Positions 16,388 to 24,114 of a stretch of 64,000 nucleotides of DNA are shown in pieces. Source of the stretch: Wenyingzhuangia sp. 2_MG-2023 (lineage in GTDB: Bacteria > Bacteroidota > Bacteroidia > Flavobacteriales > Flavobacteriaceae); assembly GCF_030548295.1 (NCBI RefSeq), contig NZ_JAUOSB010000003.1, forward strand, positions 1 to 64,000, written 5' to 3'. A model generated the notes under the pieces. That model had not been told where the DNA came from. It saw only the letters and a list, made by a program, of their open reading frames with translations, and made no database searches. Position numbers and translations under genes: made by a program. Positions within the stretch are counted from its first letter, which is position 1, and each line of letters opens with the position of its first letter.

Positions 16388-16463
16388 TATCGTATTTAAA
16401 CCCGATAATCAATAATATCGGCTCTAAACCCGAATTTGGTTGTTATCGGCTCTATGTCCGAAT
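16388..16463 (-). promoter_or_regulatory. Three operator-like repeats, 28 bp apart, upstream of satD
   Basis: Three 20-bp units start at 16388, 16416 and 16444, exactly 28 bp apart. They read TATCGTATTTAAACCCGATA, TATCGGCTCTAAACCCGAAT and TATCGGCTCTATGTCCGAAT. Each is a dyad of the form TATCGg-N8-cCGAta; the first has perfect TATCG/CGATA ends. They begin 20 bp upstream of the satD start. Binding by the SatD HTH is inference. Confidence 0.65.
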
Positions 16464-16491
16464 TATCCTTTTTCACAATATTTCTTCAAAT

Positions 16492-16742
16492 TTATTCTCT
16501 TTGCTTATTTCCTAATTCTACTGCTTTTTTAAAATCATTACAAGCTTTATTGGGTTCATTTAATTCAATATATGATTCCTCTGTAATTGTATGCATTAGA
16601 ATGTTTACATGACAAAGAAATTACTTTAGTTAAATGTTGAACAGCCAAATCTAATCTGCTCATTTTCTTGTAAACAGTTGCTCTATGATAATAGTTAAAA
16701 TAATAATTTGGCTTAGTTTTTATTAATGAATTCCATTCTTAT
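16492..16742 (-). pseudogene. TPR-repeat protein remnant
   Basis: Two frames encode adjoining pieces of a tetratricopeptide protein. The upstream piece reads KPNYYFNYYHRATVYKKM then DLAVQHLTKVI, and stops at GIIY. The downstream piece reads YIELNEPNKACNDFKKAVEL and ends normally with GNKQRE. At least one frameshift separates them, and no start codon precedes the first piece, so this is a decayed C-terminal fragment. It fills the gap between the SDR gene and the SatD operator region. Confidence 0.65.
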
Positions 16743-16757
16743 AATGATTCATCAAGC

Positions 16758-17609
16758 TTAGTTTTTAGTTTTGAACTCTTGAATCATTTCTAATGCAGAA
16801 ATGTGTTTTCTTCCAGTTGCTTTTTCAAAATCAGAAGAAATATCATTAGCTCCATTTTTAATTCCTTGATAAATTCCAGCAATTATAGTTCCAATAAAAT
16901 CACCTAATTCGGTTTTTCTTTCAACTAAATAATCTTTTTCTGAAATTGAATTGAATTTTAATTCAGTACCATATACTTGGTTGATATAATCTGCCAGTTG
17001 TGCCTGTGTTATTGGTTTGCCCACTAAATTATAAGTTTGTCCATTGTGTTTATTTTCTATCAATATTTTAGCGTAAGCATAGCCTAATTCTTGACGACTA
17101 GTGTAGGTACATTTACCTTCGCCTGCACAATTTCTTATTTCTCCTTCTTTTTTATAAGTATCCAAATATTCTAAATCGGGTTCAATGTAAATTCCATTTC
17201 TACCAATAACATAATCTAATCCCGATTCAATAACGTCTCGTTCAGTTTGCCTATTGGTTTGTACTATCGGGCTAAATGCATTGCCTTCTTCAGCTCCCAC
17301 AATACTAGTATATACAATTTTGGCAACTCCGTTATTTTTTGCTGCTTCTATTACATTTCTGTGTTGTTCAATCCTTTTTTGGGGTTCGTCCATTCCAGAA
17401 ATCAATAAAACTTTGTCTATGCCTTGTAAAGCTAAATTAAAATCTTCACGACTGTTGTAGTCGCCTTTTCTAATTTCTACACCCAAGAATTGTGCTCGTT
17501 CTGGAGTTCGTGCAATTCCAATTACATTTTCTTTTCCAACTTCTTGAATTAAATGCTGTACAATGGAAGCTCCTAATTTTCCGCTTGCTGATGTTACTGC
17601 TATTTTCAT
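16758..17609 (-). CDS. NmrA/QorB-like NAD(P)-binding oxidoreductase
   Basis: 283 residues, an atypical short-chain dehydrogenase. The N-terminal Rossmann motif is KIAVTSASGKLGASIVQHL (pattern TGASGxLG with Thr-Ser variants). It is followed by VIGIARTPERA, DKVLLISGMD and IVYTSIVGAEEG. The C-terminus (HISALEMIQEF) and the length fit the QorB quinone oxidoreductase/NmrA group, which use NAD(P)H or sense it. It is the last gene of the egt cluster and overlaps the racemase-like gene by 4 bp. Its role there is unknown; reduction of a cluster intermediate or a quinone is possible. Confidence 0.8.
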   Translation of the reverse strand: MKIAVTSASGKLGASIVQHLIQEVGKENVIGIARTPERAQFLGVEIRKGDYNSREDFNLALQGIDKVLLISGMDEPQKRIEQHRNVIEAAKNNGVAKIVYTSIVGAEEGNAFSPIVQTNRQTERDVIESGLDYVIGRNGIYIEPDLEYLDTYKKEGEIRNCAGEGKCTYTSRQELGYAYAKILIENKHNGQTYNLVGKPITQAQLADYINQVYGTELKFNSISEKDYLVERKTELGDFIGTIIAGIYQGIKNGANDISSDFEKATGRKHISALEMIQEFKTKN

Positions 17610-18298
17610 TGAATGTTTTTGTATTTAATAGTATGTTTTAAAACCGTTTTTACGGCTTCTTTAATTTGTAATTCTACCATGTCTAATACATCTTTTTTGT
17701 TAGGTTTAAAGATGGATAATTCTGTACAAGCCAATATTACAGGATAATTTTCTGTGTATTTTTCTATGGTTGAATGGTATTTTTTGATCAATTCATTGGT
17801 TTGTTTTTCAGCATACACATCTTTCCTAACTTGATCTATAAATTGCATATCTTCTTCCGAAGGAAGTATTATTTCTATATTATTTTTAGCAAAATTATTT
17901 CGAATATAATGAGATTTCATTGTGTGAATAGAACCGAACAGAGTTACCTTGTTCCAGTTGTTTTCTTTCAACTTTGTAAGACAAATATCTAACGGATGAA
18001 GTATAGATGTATTCAATTTTAGTCTGTCAATTGTTTCGTGAAGTGTGATGTTTGGAATTAAAATATATTCAATTTCACTGTTTTCAATTTCTGAAATAGA
18101 AGCTTGAACGATTTCATTTAATTCTTCCGATACATTTGGTAAAAGGGAATTAATGGTGTCAAAATTGGTGTTTAATAAAACAAACGGACAAGTACTGTAA
18201 CCACCTTTTATTTCATTAAAAACACGATTCAACTCTTTCAAATAAAAAGCTGTAGTTTGACTACCAAGTCCTAATATGCCAAGTGTTGTTTCTTTCAT
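17606..18298 (-). CDS. Aspartate/glutamate racemase family protein
   Basis: 230 residues. It shows the family layout: LGILGLGSQTTAFYLKELN at the start, SCPFVLLNT-like STCPFVLLNTNFDT near residue 40, and VILACTELSIF near residue 190 carrying the second catalytic cysteine (ACTE). In place of the first catalytic Cys motif (N.CNT.H) I see LIPNITLHETID, so the first cysteine seems to be missing and racemase activity is doubtful. It lies 3 bp after egtD and overlaps the SDR gene by 4 bp. A link to histidine or ergothioneine metabolism is inferred only from position. Confidence 0.75.
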   Translation of the reverse strand: MKETTLGILGLGSQTTAFYLKELNRVFNEIKGGYSTCPFVLLNTNFDTINSLLPNVSEELNEIVQASISEIENSEIEYILIPNITLHETIDRLKLNTSILHPLDICLTKLKENNWNKVTLFGSIHTMKSHYIRNNFAKNNIEIILPSEEDMQFIDQVRKDVYAEKQTNELIKKYHSTIEKYTENYPVILACTELSIFKPNKKDVLDMVELQIKEAVKTVLKHTIKYKNIQ

Positions 18299-18301
18299 TG
18301 T

Positions 18302-19249
18302 TTAGTTTCTTTCTAGAATATAATCGGCAAAATATTCTTTTTCATCCGTTATTTTATGTTGCAATACAAAATCTGTGTTTTCAATGATTTTATTCAGAAT
18401 TGCATCGTTATATTTTCTTGAAATCTCTGTATGAATTTTTTCTCCTTTAGTAAATGTATACGATTTTCCAGTTGCTTTTATAGTGACCGTTATATTGGCT
18501 GTACTCACAATATAACTTTTGGCAATTCCTTCTTTTTGGGTGTATTCAGGTTGATGCACAAAATTACTTAGATCAAAATTAGCTCCCAATTCATTGTTAA
18601 TTCTATCCAGTAAATTTAAATTGAATTTTGCCGTAATTCCTTTGCTATCATTGTAGGCTGGCAATACAATGTCTTGCGTTTTAATCAAATCTACACCCAA
18701 TAAAATTTTATCACCAGCTTGTAAGTTAACGCCTAAATTGTAAATAAACGTAGAGGCCAAACTATCATTCATATTTCCAATATTAGACCCTAAAAACAAA
18801 ACCACTTTTGGTTGTTTGCTGTTTTTTAAAGATGCTAATATTTTAAAATAATCACCTTCTTGCGTTTGTACATTTAAATTAGGGATTTCAGTATTTAAAT
18901 CTTCTTTTAAAAGTGCTAAAGCATTAGCCGAGATATCGATAGGGAAGTAGTCAAAATTGTAATTTTCTTGGTCTAGAACCTTCAGTAATTCTTTGGTTTT
19001 TGTGCCATCACCGGCTCCCAATTCTATCAATTCAAAATAGGAGTTTTTTTGTACACCAAAGGATTCAATTAATTCTTGGGTTTTATTCTGAAAAATATCT
19101 AACTCGCTACGCGTTAAGTAATATTCGGGTAAATTCATTATTTCTACAAAAAGAGCATCTCCTTTTTTGTCGTAAAAATATTTAGAGGGAAGCGTTTTTG
19201 GATCAGACGATAATCCTTGGTGAATTTCATTTTTAAAAGTACTATTCAT
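18302..19249 (-). CDS. egtD: L-histidine N-alpha-methyltransferase EgtD
   Basis: 315 residues, matching EgtD (about 320). It trimethylates L-histidine with SAM to give hercynine, the first step of ergothioneine synthesis, in the cytoplasm. Visible blocks: KYFYDKKGDALF and EYYLTRSELDIF at the N-terminus, SAM-binding ELGAGDGTKTKELL near residue 75, and VVLFLGSNIGNMN near residue 150. The C-terminal beta domain carries FVLQHKITDEKEYFADYIL. It starts 1 bp after egtB, so the two enzymes are made together. Confidence 0.92.
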   Translation of the reverse strand: MNSTFKNEIHQGLSSDPKTLPSKYFYDKKGDALFVEIMNLPEYYLTRSELDIFQNKTQELIESFGVQKNSYFELIELGAGDGTKTKELLKVLDQENYNFDYFPIDISANALALLKEDLNTEIPNLNVQTQEGDYFKILASLKNSKQPKVVLFLGSNIGNMNDSLASTFIYNLGVNLQAGDKILLGVDLIKTQDIVLPAYNDSKGITAKFNLNLLDRINNELGANFDLSNFVHQPEYTQKEGIAKSYIVSTANITVTIKATGKSYTFTKGEKIHTEISRKYNDAILNKIIENTDFVLQHKITDEKEYFADYILERN

Positions 19250-19250
19250 A

Positions 19251-20399
19251 TTATTTTGTTAATCGAATTCCAGTAAATTGCCATCTTTCTATAGGAGTGA
19301 AAAAATTTCTATAGGTGTTTCTACTATGATTTTTTGATGTGGCTACAGAAGCTCCCCGAAGCACCATTCGGTTGCTCATAAATTTGCCATTGTATTCGCC
19401 AACCGCTCCATTTTCTTTTTCAAAATTTGGATAAGCTAGATAGGCACTATTTGTCCATTCCCAACGTTTTCCCCAATTAAATTTTTGTGAAGCTACTTCC
19501 CATTCAAATTCAGTTGGTAATCTCATTCCTTTCCATTCGGCAAAGGCATTGGCTTCGTAATAATTGATGTGGCTCAATATGGCTGTTCTATCTACTTTTT
19601 GCAATCCTGCAAGGGTGTAATAATGCCATTCTCCTTTAATTTTATGCCAGTACATTGGTGCATTTATGTTGTTTTTATTCACCCAATTCCAACCATCATC
19701 TAACCAAAGGTTAAAATCTGAATAGCCACCAGCTTCCATAAATTCAAGGTATTCTCCATTAGTTACTAACTGTTTGTTTATTTCAAAATTAGGTACATAA
19801 ACTTTGTGTACACCTAATTCATTATCGTAACAAAAATCAGTTCCTTGATAGCCAATTTTATATACTCCTTCCGCTATTTTTACGCTATCGGTTTCAGAAT
19901 TGATAGCACTCACCAAGTTATAATCATGATGAAAAACAGGGAACAGCGGATTGTGTCCCAGCATATATTTCACGTCCGTAATCAGTAATTCTTGATGTTG
20001 TTGTTCGTGATTTAAACCTAAAACAACCAAATCTAAAATAGTTTTATCGTTTGTGACCGCTAAGAAATTTTGCATTTTCTCATCCACATATTTTCTGTAG
20101 GCAAAAATTTCATCGGTACTAGGACGAGACATATTTCCACGGTTGGCTTGCAGAATTCTATCGCCAACATTATTGTAGTAACTGTTAAACAAAAAGTTGA
20201 AATTTGCATCAAACTCCTTATAATTATCATTGTAATTTTTAAGAATAAACGTTTCAAAAAACCAAGTGGTGTGTGCTAAATGCCATTTGGCAGGACTTGC
20301 AAATTTCACCACTTGTATGGTATAATCTTCGGGCTGTAAATGTTTGCAAAAAGTAACTGTTTGCTGTCTTATTTGCTGATATTTTATGCTTAATGCCAT
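19251..20399 (-). CDS. egtB: Ergothioneine sulfoxide synthase EgtB
   Basis: 382 residues from the ATG at 20399, which overlaps the upstream stop as TAATG; a longer frame to 20429 would run into the upstream gene. EgtB joins hercynine to a cysteine-type sulfur donor using O2 and a non-haem iron. The DinB-like N-terminal domain carries the iron ligands: WHLAHTTWFFETF near residue 43 and the H-x3-H-x-E motif NHEQQHQELL (H131, H135). Residues 165-382 are an FGE-type sulfatase-modifying domain ending RGASVATS, RNTYRNFF and GIRLTK. No EgtA, EgtC or EgtE is seen nearby, so the donor may be free cysteine, as in some non-actinobacterial EgtB types. Confidence 0.9.
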   Translation of the reverse strand: MALSIKYQQIRQQTVTFCKHLQPEDYTIQVVKFASPAKWHLAHTTWFFETFILKNYNDNYKEFDANFNFLFNSYYNNVGDRILQANRGNMSRPSTDEIFAYRKYVDEKMQNFLAVTNDKTILDLVVLGLNHEQQHQELLITDVKYMLGHNPLFPVFHHDYNLVSAINSETDSVKIAEGVYKIGYQGTDFCYDNELGVHKVYVPNFEINKQLVTNGEYLEFMEAGGYSDFNLWLDDGWNWVNKNNINAPMYWHKIKGEWHYYTLAGLQKVDRTAILSHINYYEANAFAEWKGMRLPTEFEWEVASQKFNWGKRWEWTNSAYLAYPNFEKENGAVGEYNGKFMSNRMVLRGASVATSKNHSRNTYRNFFTPIERWQFTGIRLTK

Positions 20400-21127
20400 T
20401 ATTCTAATCCTTTTTTTAATGGATTCCAAAACGGATTAATTTTTAGTTGTTTTGGACTATAACCTAATACTTTTTTAAGATACTGATTTAAATTTACACA
20501 AACTCTGCTATCTCCTGATATGTATATTATTATGGAACCATTAAACTTTGATAATTTTTCTTTTACAATTATTTTTATTTCTTCTGAAGGATGCTCTTGA
20601 AATTCATAAAAACTCAACGGTTGCGTGTTATCAATATCATTAAACAAATTCGATGCATTATTACTATAAATGACACTTTCTACAGATTTGTTTTTAGGAA
20701 GATTTCTATTAATTACATACAAATGTGATAAGGCGGATAAATCACCAATCATTAGGTAATTGTCTGCAGAATTATCTAGCAAAAAATTACCTTTCTTCCA
20801 TTTATAATATACCAAATCACCTAGATTGCAATTCATAACCCAATTAGCACCAACACCATTGCTTTCTGTAGCAATTGCTAGATCTAGCCAGCCTTCTTCT
20901 TTATTAATATTCCAAACTGAATAACTTCGTACTTTATCTTTAAAATCGAGATCTTCTTGACCAATACCTACACCTAATCTTAAAAAATATCCTGGTATAA
21001 ATTCGGCTTTTTTAATGCTATCGCCTTTTAATCTAACTTTATAAACAAAAGCTGATAATTGCTCTTTTTTTATAATTGTGGCTTGATCTAAAACTACTTT
21101 TTTTAATACGTTTTCTAATAAACTCAT
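20399..21127 (-). CDS. FAD-dependent reductase (siderophore-interacting/ferredoxin-reductase-like)
   Basis: 242 residues. An FAD-binding barrel (RLKGDSIKKAEFIPGYFLRL, then the flavin motif RSYSVWN) is followed by a shortened NAD(P)-binding half (NYLMIGDLSALSHLYVINRNL, IIIYISGDSRVCVNLNQYL). This matches the siderophore-interacting protein group that reduces Fe(III)-chelates or passes electrons to a partner. It overlaps the YedZ/MsrQ-like membrane gene upstream by 4 bp and egtB downstream by 1 bp. A flavin reductase plus haem membrane subunit is the natural pairing, and the position suggests electron supply linked to the egt enzymes. Confidence 0.78.
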   Translation of the reverse strand: MSLLENVLKKVVLDQATIIKKEQLSAFVYKVRLKGDSIKKAEFIPGYFLRLGVGIGQEDLDFKDKVRSYSVWNINKEEGWLDLAIATESNGVGANWVMNCNLGDLVYYKWKKGNFLLDNSADNYLMIGDLSALSHLYVINRNLPKNKSVESVIYSNNASNLFNDIDNTQPLSFYEFQEHPSEEIKIIVKEKLSKFNGSIIIYISGDSRVCVNLNQYLKKVLGYSPKQLKINPFWNPLKKGLE

Positions 21128-21699
21128 ACAGCTTTACGGTTTTGTCTCCATTGTAAAATATTATGCTTGATAAATGGAATTCTTATGATAAATCCAATCC
21201 CTACTATGATGGCATAAATCAACCAAGTCTTGTCTAAAATAGCAATATGCAATAAGCTCAAGAATATAATTAGGTAGGCAAAGCGTTGTAATTTTTTCCA
21301 ATTAGTTTTTAAAAAACGCATGGATATTCTATTGGAGGTAAGTAGTAAAGGAATCAATAGCAGTACAGCCACAAAACCGGCTACGTAATTAAATTGTGTA
21401 AATGTTTCTAAAAAACCTTCTGCCCAAATAAACAAAATAAAATGTAGTAAACTCCATACGGCTGTGGCAATTCCCATAGCTTGTCTTACAAACAAATTAG
21501 TTACACCAAAAAGAATAAAAAATGGTGTACAGGTAAGTACAGCAGTCATCCATCTAATGGAAAATTCCCCTGAAATATGATACAACATATCTATATTTTC
21601 TTTACCTCCATCAAAACCAGTTTTTACTAATGGAATTAAAGGTAGTGTTGCTAAAACAGATACAATAAGCCATCCATAATTTTTTTTGAAAAATGCCAT
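21124..21699 (-). CDS. YedZ/MsrQ-like ferric-reductase transmembrane protein
   Basis: 191 residues with six membrane segments. Histidines placed for haem binding are visible: MLYHISGEFSIRW, WSLLHFILFIWAEGF, and AYLIIFLSLLHIAILD. MsrQ/YedZ is the haem b membrane subunit that feeds electrons from flavin or quinone to a periplasmic partner (MsrP), and eukaryotic ferric reductases share the fold. No MsrP lies nearby; the FAD reductase gene overlaps it by 4 bp and is the likely electron donor. Confidence 0.8.
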   Translation of the reverse strand: MAFFKKNYGWLIVSVLATLPLIPLVKTGFDGGKENIDMLYHISGEFSIRWMTAVLTCTPFFILFGVTNLFVRQAMGIATAVWSLLHFILFIWAEGFLETFTQFNYVAGFVAVLLLIPLLLTSNRISMRFLKTNWKKLQRFAYLIIFLSLLHIAILDKTWLIYAIIVGIGFIIRIPFIKHNILQWRQNRKAV

Positions 21700-21897
21700 T
21701 TACGATTTGTTTTTCAATTCGTTCACTTCTTTTTCTAAGGCTTCGGCTTTCTCTTTAAACTTCTCCATCGCTTTTTTTAGTTGACTTACTTTTTTCAAGA
21801 TTTCATCATCTTGAATGGCTTGGTAACTTATTTCACCATTTGTTTCTTTAATCTTTGATTTTCCGCCACATTTTGGGCAATTTGCTACTTTACTCAT
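21700..21897 (-). CDS. Small zinc-ribbon, coiled-coil protein
   Basis: 65 residues. The N-terminus carries one CxxC pair (MSKVANCPKCGGKSK) and residues 32-62 form a heptad-rich coiled coil (KKAMEKFKEKAEALEKEVNEL). A lone CPKCGG could bind zinc as a dimer through the coiled coil. It lies 1 bp from each neighbour, so it is a true member of the egt cluster. A truncated second copy of its 5' end sits at 22424-22483. The function is unknown. Confidence 0.72.
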   Translation of the reverse strand: MSKVANCPKCGGKSKIKETNGEISYQAIQDDEILKKVSQLKKAMEKFKEKAEALEKEVNELKNKS

Positions 21898-21898
21898 T

Positions 21899-22342
21899 TT
21901 ATTTTATTTTTAAATGATCAATAACTCCTGTTTGAAATACAGTTTTTAAAGTTCTTTCAGGTTTGTTTTCGTAACCTACGATGATTGAGCTATGTACAAT
22001 CATTTTTTCGAAATCTACAACAAGAGTTAAATAATCCTTTTTATCTGTCTCATGCCAATTTATTAGGAACAATTTTTTGCCTATTTTACGTGAACGATAG
22101 GGGATATCTGAATTGCCTCTACCTTTTCTAGGTCCTAGAATCCATTCGTAATTAGCTTTACCTTTGTCAAACTCCATATGAATGGCTTTACCATCTTGGT
22201 ATTGAAAGTTGAACGAGTATCCGTCAAGAAAGTGCTCCGCTTCACCAAATTGAAATTTGTTGTTTTCTGCTTGATCTTGTGCAAAAAGATGACCAAGACT
22301 TAATAGTCCTAAACAAATAAATGCGATAAATTTTGATTTCAT
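21899..22342 (-). CDS. MoaF-like lipocalin-fold exported protein
   Basis: 147 residues with a signal peptide (MKSKFIAFICLGLLSLGHLFAQ). The mature protein has the MoaF/phenolic-acid-decarboxylase-like calycin pattern: FNFQYQDGKAIHMEF, YEWILGPRKG, LFLINWHETDKKDYLTLVVDF, then HSSIIVGYEN. These small beta barrels bind hydrophobic ligands; the MoaF role is unsettled. It is the first gene of the eight-gene egt cluster, 1 bp before the zinc-ribbon gene. Only this member is exported, so it may act on a product outside the cytoplasm. Confidence 0.65.
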   Translation of the reverse strand: MKSKFIAFICLGLLSLGHLFAQDQAENNKFQFGEAEHFLDGYSFNFQYQDGKAIHMEFDKGKANYEWILGPRKGRGNSDIPYRSRKIGKKLFLINWHETDKKDYLTLVVDFEKMIVHSSIIVGYENKPERTLKTVFQTGVIDHLKIK

Positions 22343-22423
22343 TTTTATTGATTTTTAAAGTCTGTTATTAAAAATTATATTTTCAGTTTTCTTTTTTATT
22401 TCTGATGGTTCTATAATGGTAAT

Positions 22424-22483
22424 TCAATACTTATACCTCTTTAATTTTCCACCATATTTTGGGCAATTTGCTACTTTACTCAT
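22424..22483 (-). pseudogene. Truncated duplicate of the zinc-ribbon gene start
   Basis: The frame reads MSKVANCPKYGGKLKRYKY and stops. Its first 12 codons match the zinc-ribbon gene at 21897 except that the second cysteine of CPKC is Tyr. The nucleotide identity also extends over the bases before the start. Its ATG overlaps the O-methyltransferase stop (TAATG). It marks an old duplication or insertion that separated the O-methyltransferase from the egt cluster. Confidence 0.7.
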
Positions 22484-23109
22484 TATTGTTTTATTTTTAT
22501 GATGGCTGTTTTTCCGTTAAACTTTGATTCAATTTGATATTTTTCTGTAGAAACAGAGGTTAAAAACTTTTGACTGTCTACAGCATTTGCATTATCTACA
22601 TAAATAATGGTGTTGTTATTAAAATTAGGTTCAAGTATTTGAAATAAGGGATGGTACAAATCCATCCAGCCATCTAATAGTAATAAATCTATGTGGTTAG
22701 AGTGGCTTTTTAAGGTTTCTAAAGCATCACCTATTCTTACATCAATATGATTTTCTACACCAGCTTTTCTAAAGTTTTCGATAGCTATTTTGGCTTTAGA
22801 CTCCAACAATTCGGTAGTAATGATATGTCCATTTGTTTCTAAAATTCCTTGAGCTAAAAACAGTGTTGAAATTCCGAATGATGTTCCAAATTCCACAATG
22901 TTTTTAAGATTGTTTTCTTTAATAATCTGCACCAAATCTTCTCCCTGTTCTTTTGATATAGCAAGATATGCTTCCTCAAAATTTTCGGGTTTAAAAGACT
23001 TGAAAAAACTTTTTGCAGCACCCTTTATCATTTTTAATTTGTCATATTTAGCATCTTCATAAAGTGCATGTGTTATTGCAGTAAGTTTCTTTTGTTGCTC
23101 AATTATCAT
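22483..23109 (-). CDS. Class I SAM-dependent O-methyltransferase
   Basis: 208 residues. The SAM-binding region is VEFGTSFGISTLFLAQGI near residue 75, followed by GHIITTELLESKA, DVRIGDALETL and IDLLLLDGWMDLY, the order found in catechol/caffeoyl-CoA-type O-methyltransferases (Methyltransf_24). The substrate is unknown. The duplicated zinc-ribbon start just after it suggests it was once directly joined to the egt cluster. About 90 bp separates it from the AraC gene upstream. Confidence 0.82.
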   Translation of the reverse strand: MIIEQQKKLTAITHALYEDAKYDKLKMIKGAAKSFFKSFKPENFEEAYLAISKEQGEDLVQIIKENNLKNIVEFGTSFGISTLFLAQGILETNGHIITTELLESKAKIAIENFRKAGVENHIDVRIGDALETLKSHSNHIDLLLLDGWMDLYHPLFQILEPNFNNNTIIYVDNANAVDSQKFLTSVSTEKYQIESKFNGKTAIIKIKQ

Positions 23110-23198
23110 TTTAGATTTATTTTATTTCAATACAAATTTGCACTGATTTTAATCTAAACAGGTAATACAAATGAAGTTAAAAATGGTAAATATGGGAA

Positions 23199-24068
23199 TT
23201 ACTGATTTTGTGTAGTTTTGAAAACCTTAGGACTAACACCCGTTTTCTTTTTAAAAAACTTAGTAAAATTGGTGACCTCGATAAAGCCCATTTCAAATGA
23301 AATTTCTTTGATGTTTTGGTTGCTTGTAATAATTCTTCGTTTGGCCTCTAACACCAAATAATTATCAACAAACATTTTGGAGGTGTTCAGGGTAAATTCT
23401 TTGACTATTTGGTTTAATAACTTTCTAGAAATAAGTAGCATTTCGGCATAGTCTTTTACATTTCTGGTGTTTGTATAATTTTTTTCTACCAGGTTTTTAA
23501 ACTTGATAAAGATGTCAAAATGCCTTTGATTGTAATTTTTTAACGTTTTATTCTTAGTTTGTCTTTCTAGCTGTAACAAATAGATATTGATGAGGGAAGC
23601 AATGATGTTTTTTTGTGTGATTGTACTCTCTTCCGTCGTTTCTTTTTTTAATTGATTTAAAAATGATTCATTTAGGTCGGTTTCATTAGAAATAGGAGAG
23701 GTAAGGTGGTAGTTATACAAATGTGAAATTAAATTGATGGAAGACTTTGAAAAATAATGAATCACAAAATCTTCGGTAAAAATTATCAAATAACCTTCAT
23801 AAGTTGGATTCTTTTGAAAAGCATGTACTTGACCTTTGGCAATTTTTAATACAGTTCCTGCCTTTAGTTCATAATTTTTTAAATCTATTTGATGGTATCC
23901 CGTTCCTTTGATAACAATTAATAATGAGAAAAACGAAATTCTATGAGGTTGAGTAGGGTTGTGGTCTTGTATGTTGGGCAATTTTGCAAATAAAGAACGA
24001 AGGTTCAACAACTCAAAATCTTTTGTATTTTCAGTGCTTTGAAACGATATGTTGGGAATGTTTTTCAA
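23199..24068 (-). CDS. AraC family transcriptional regulator
   Basis: 289 residues. An N-terminal cupin-like ligand domain (IKGTGYHQIDLKNYELKAG, KIAKGQVHAFQKN) is followed by the two C-terminal HTH motifs of AraC proteins (VKDYAEMLLISRKLLNQIV, then IKEISFEMGFIEVTNFTKFF). The closing KKKTGVSPKVF is the usual end. It lies upstream of and on the same strand as the O-methyltransferase and egt genes and may control them, which is inference from position. Confidence 0.9.
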   Translation of the reverse strand: MKNIPNISFQSTENTKDFELLNLRSLFAKLPNIQDHNPTQPHRISFFSLLIVIKGTGYHQIDLKNYELKAGTVLKIAKGQVHAFQKNPTYEGYLIIFTEDFVIHYFSKSSINLISHLYNYHLTSPISNETDLNESFLNQLKKETTEESTITQKNIIASLINIYLLQLERQTKNKTLKNYNQRHFDIFIKFKNLVEKNYTNTRNVKDYAEMLLISRKLLNQIVKEFTLNTSKMFVDNYLVLEAKRRIITSNQNIKEISFEMGFIEVTNFTKFFKKKTGVSPKVFKTTQNQ

Positions 24069-24114
24069 ATGGTTAATTTGCTTCTCTAGTTTGGTTTCTT
24101 TGTTGGGAGTAGCG

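Noticed and set aside
16380-16470. Three evenly spaced repeats considered as a short CRISPR
   Set aside because: Spacers are only 8 bp, repeats are degenerate dyads next to a start codon and no cas genes are present; operators fit better.
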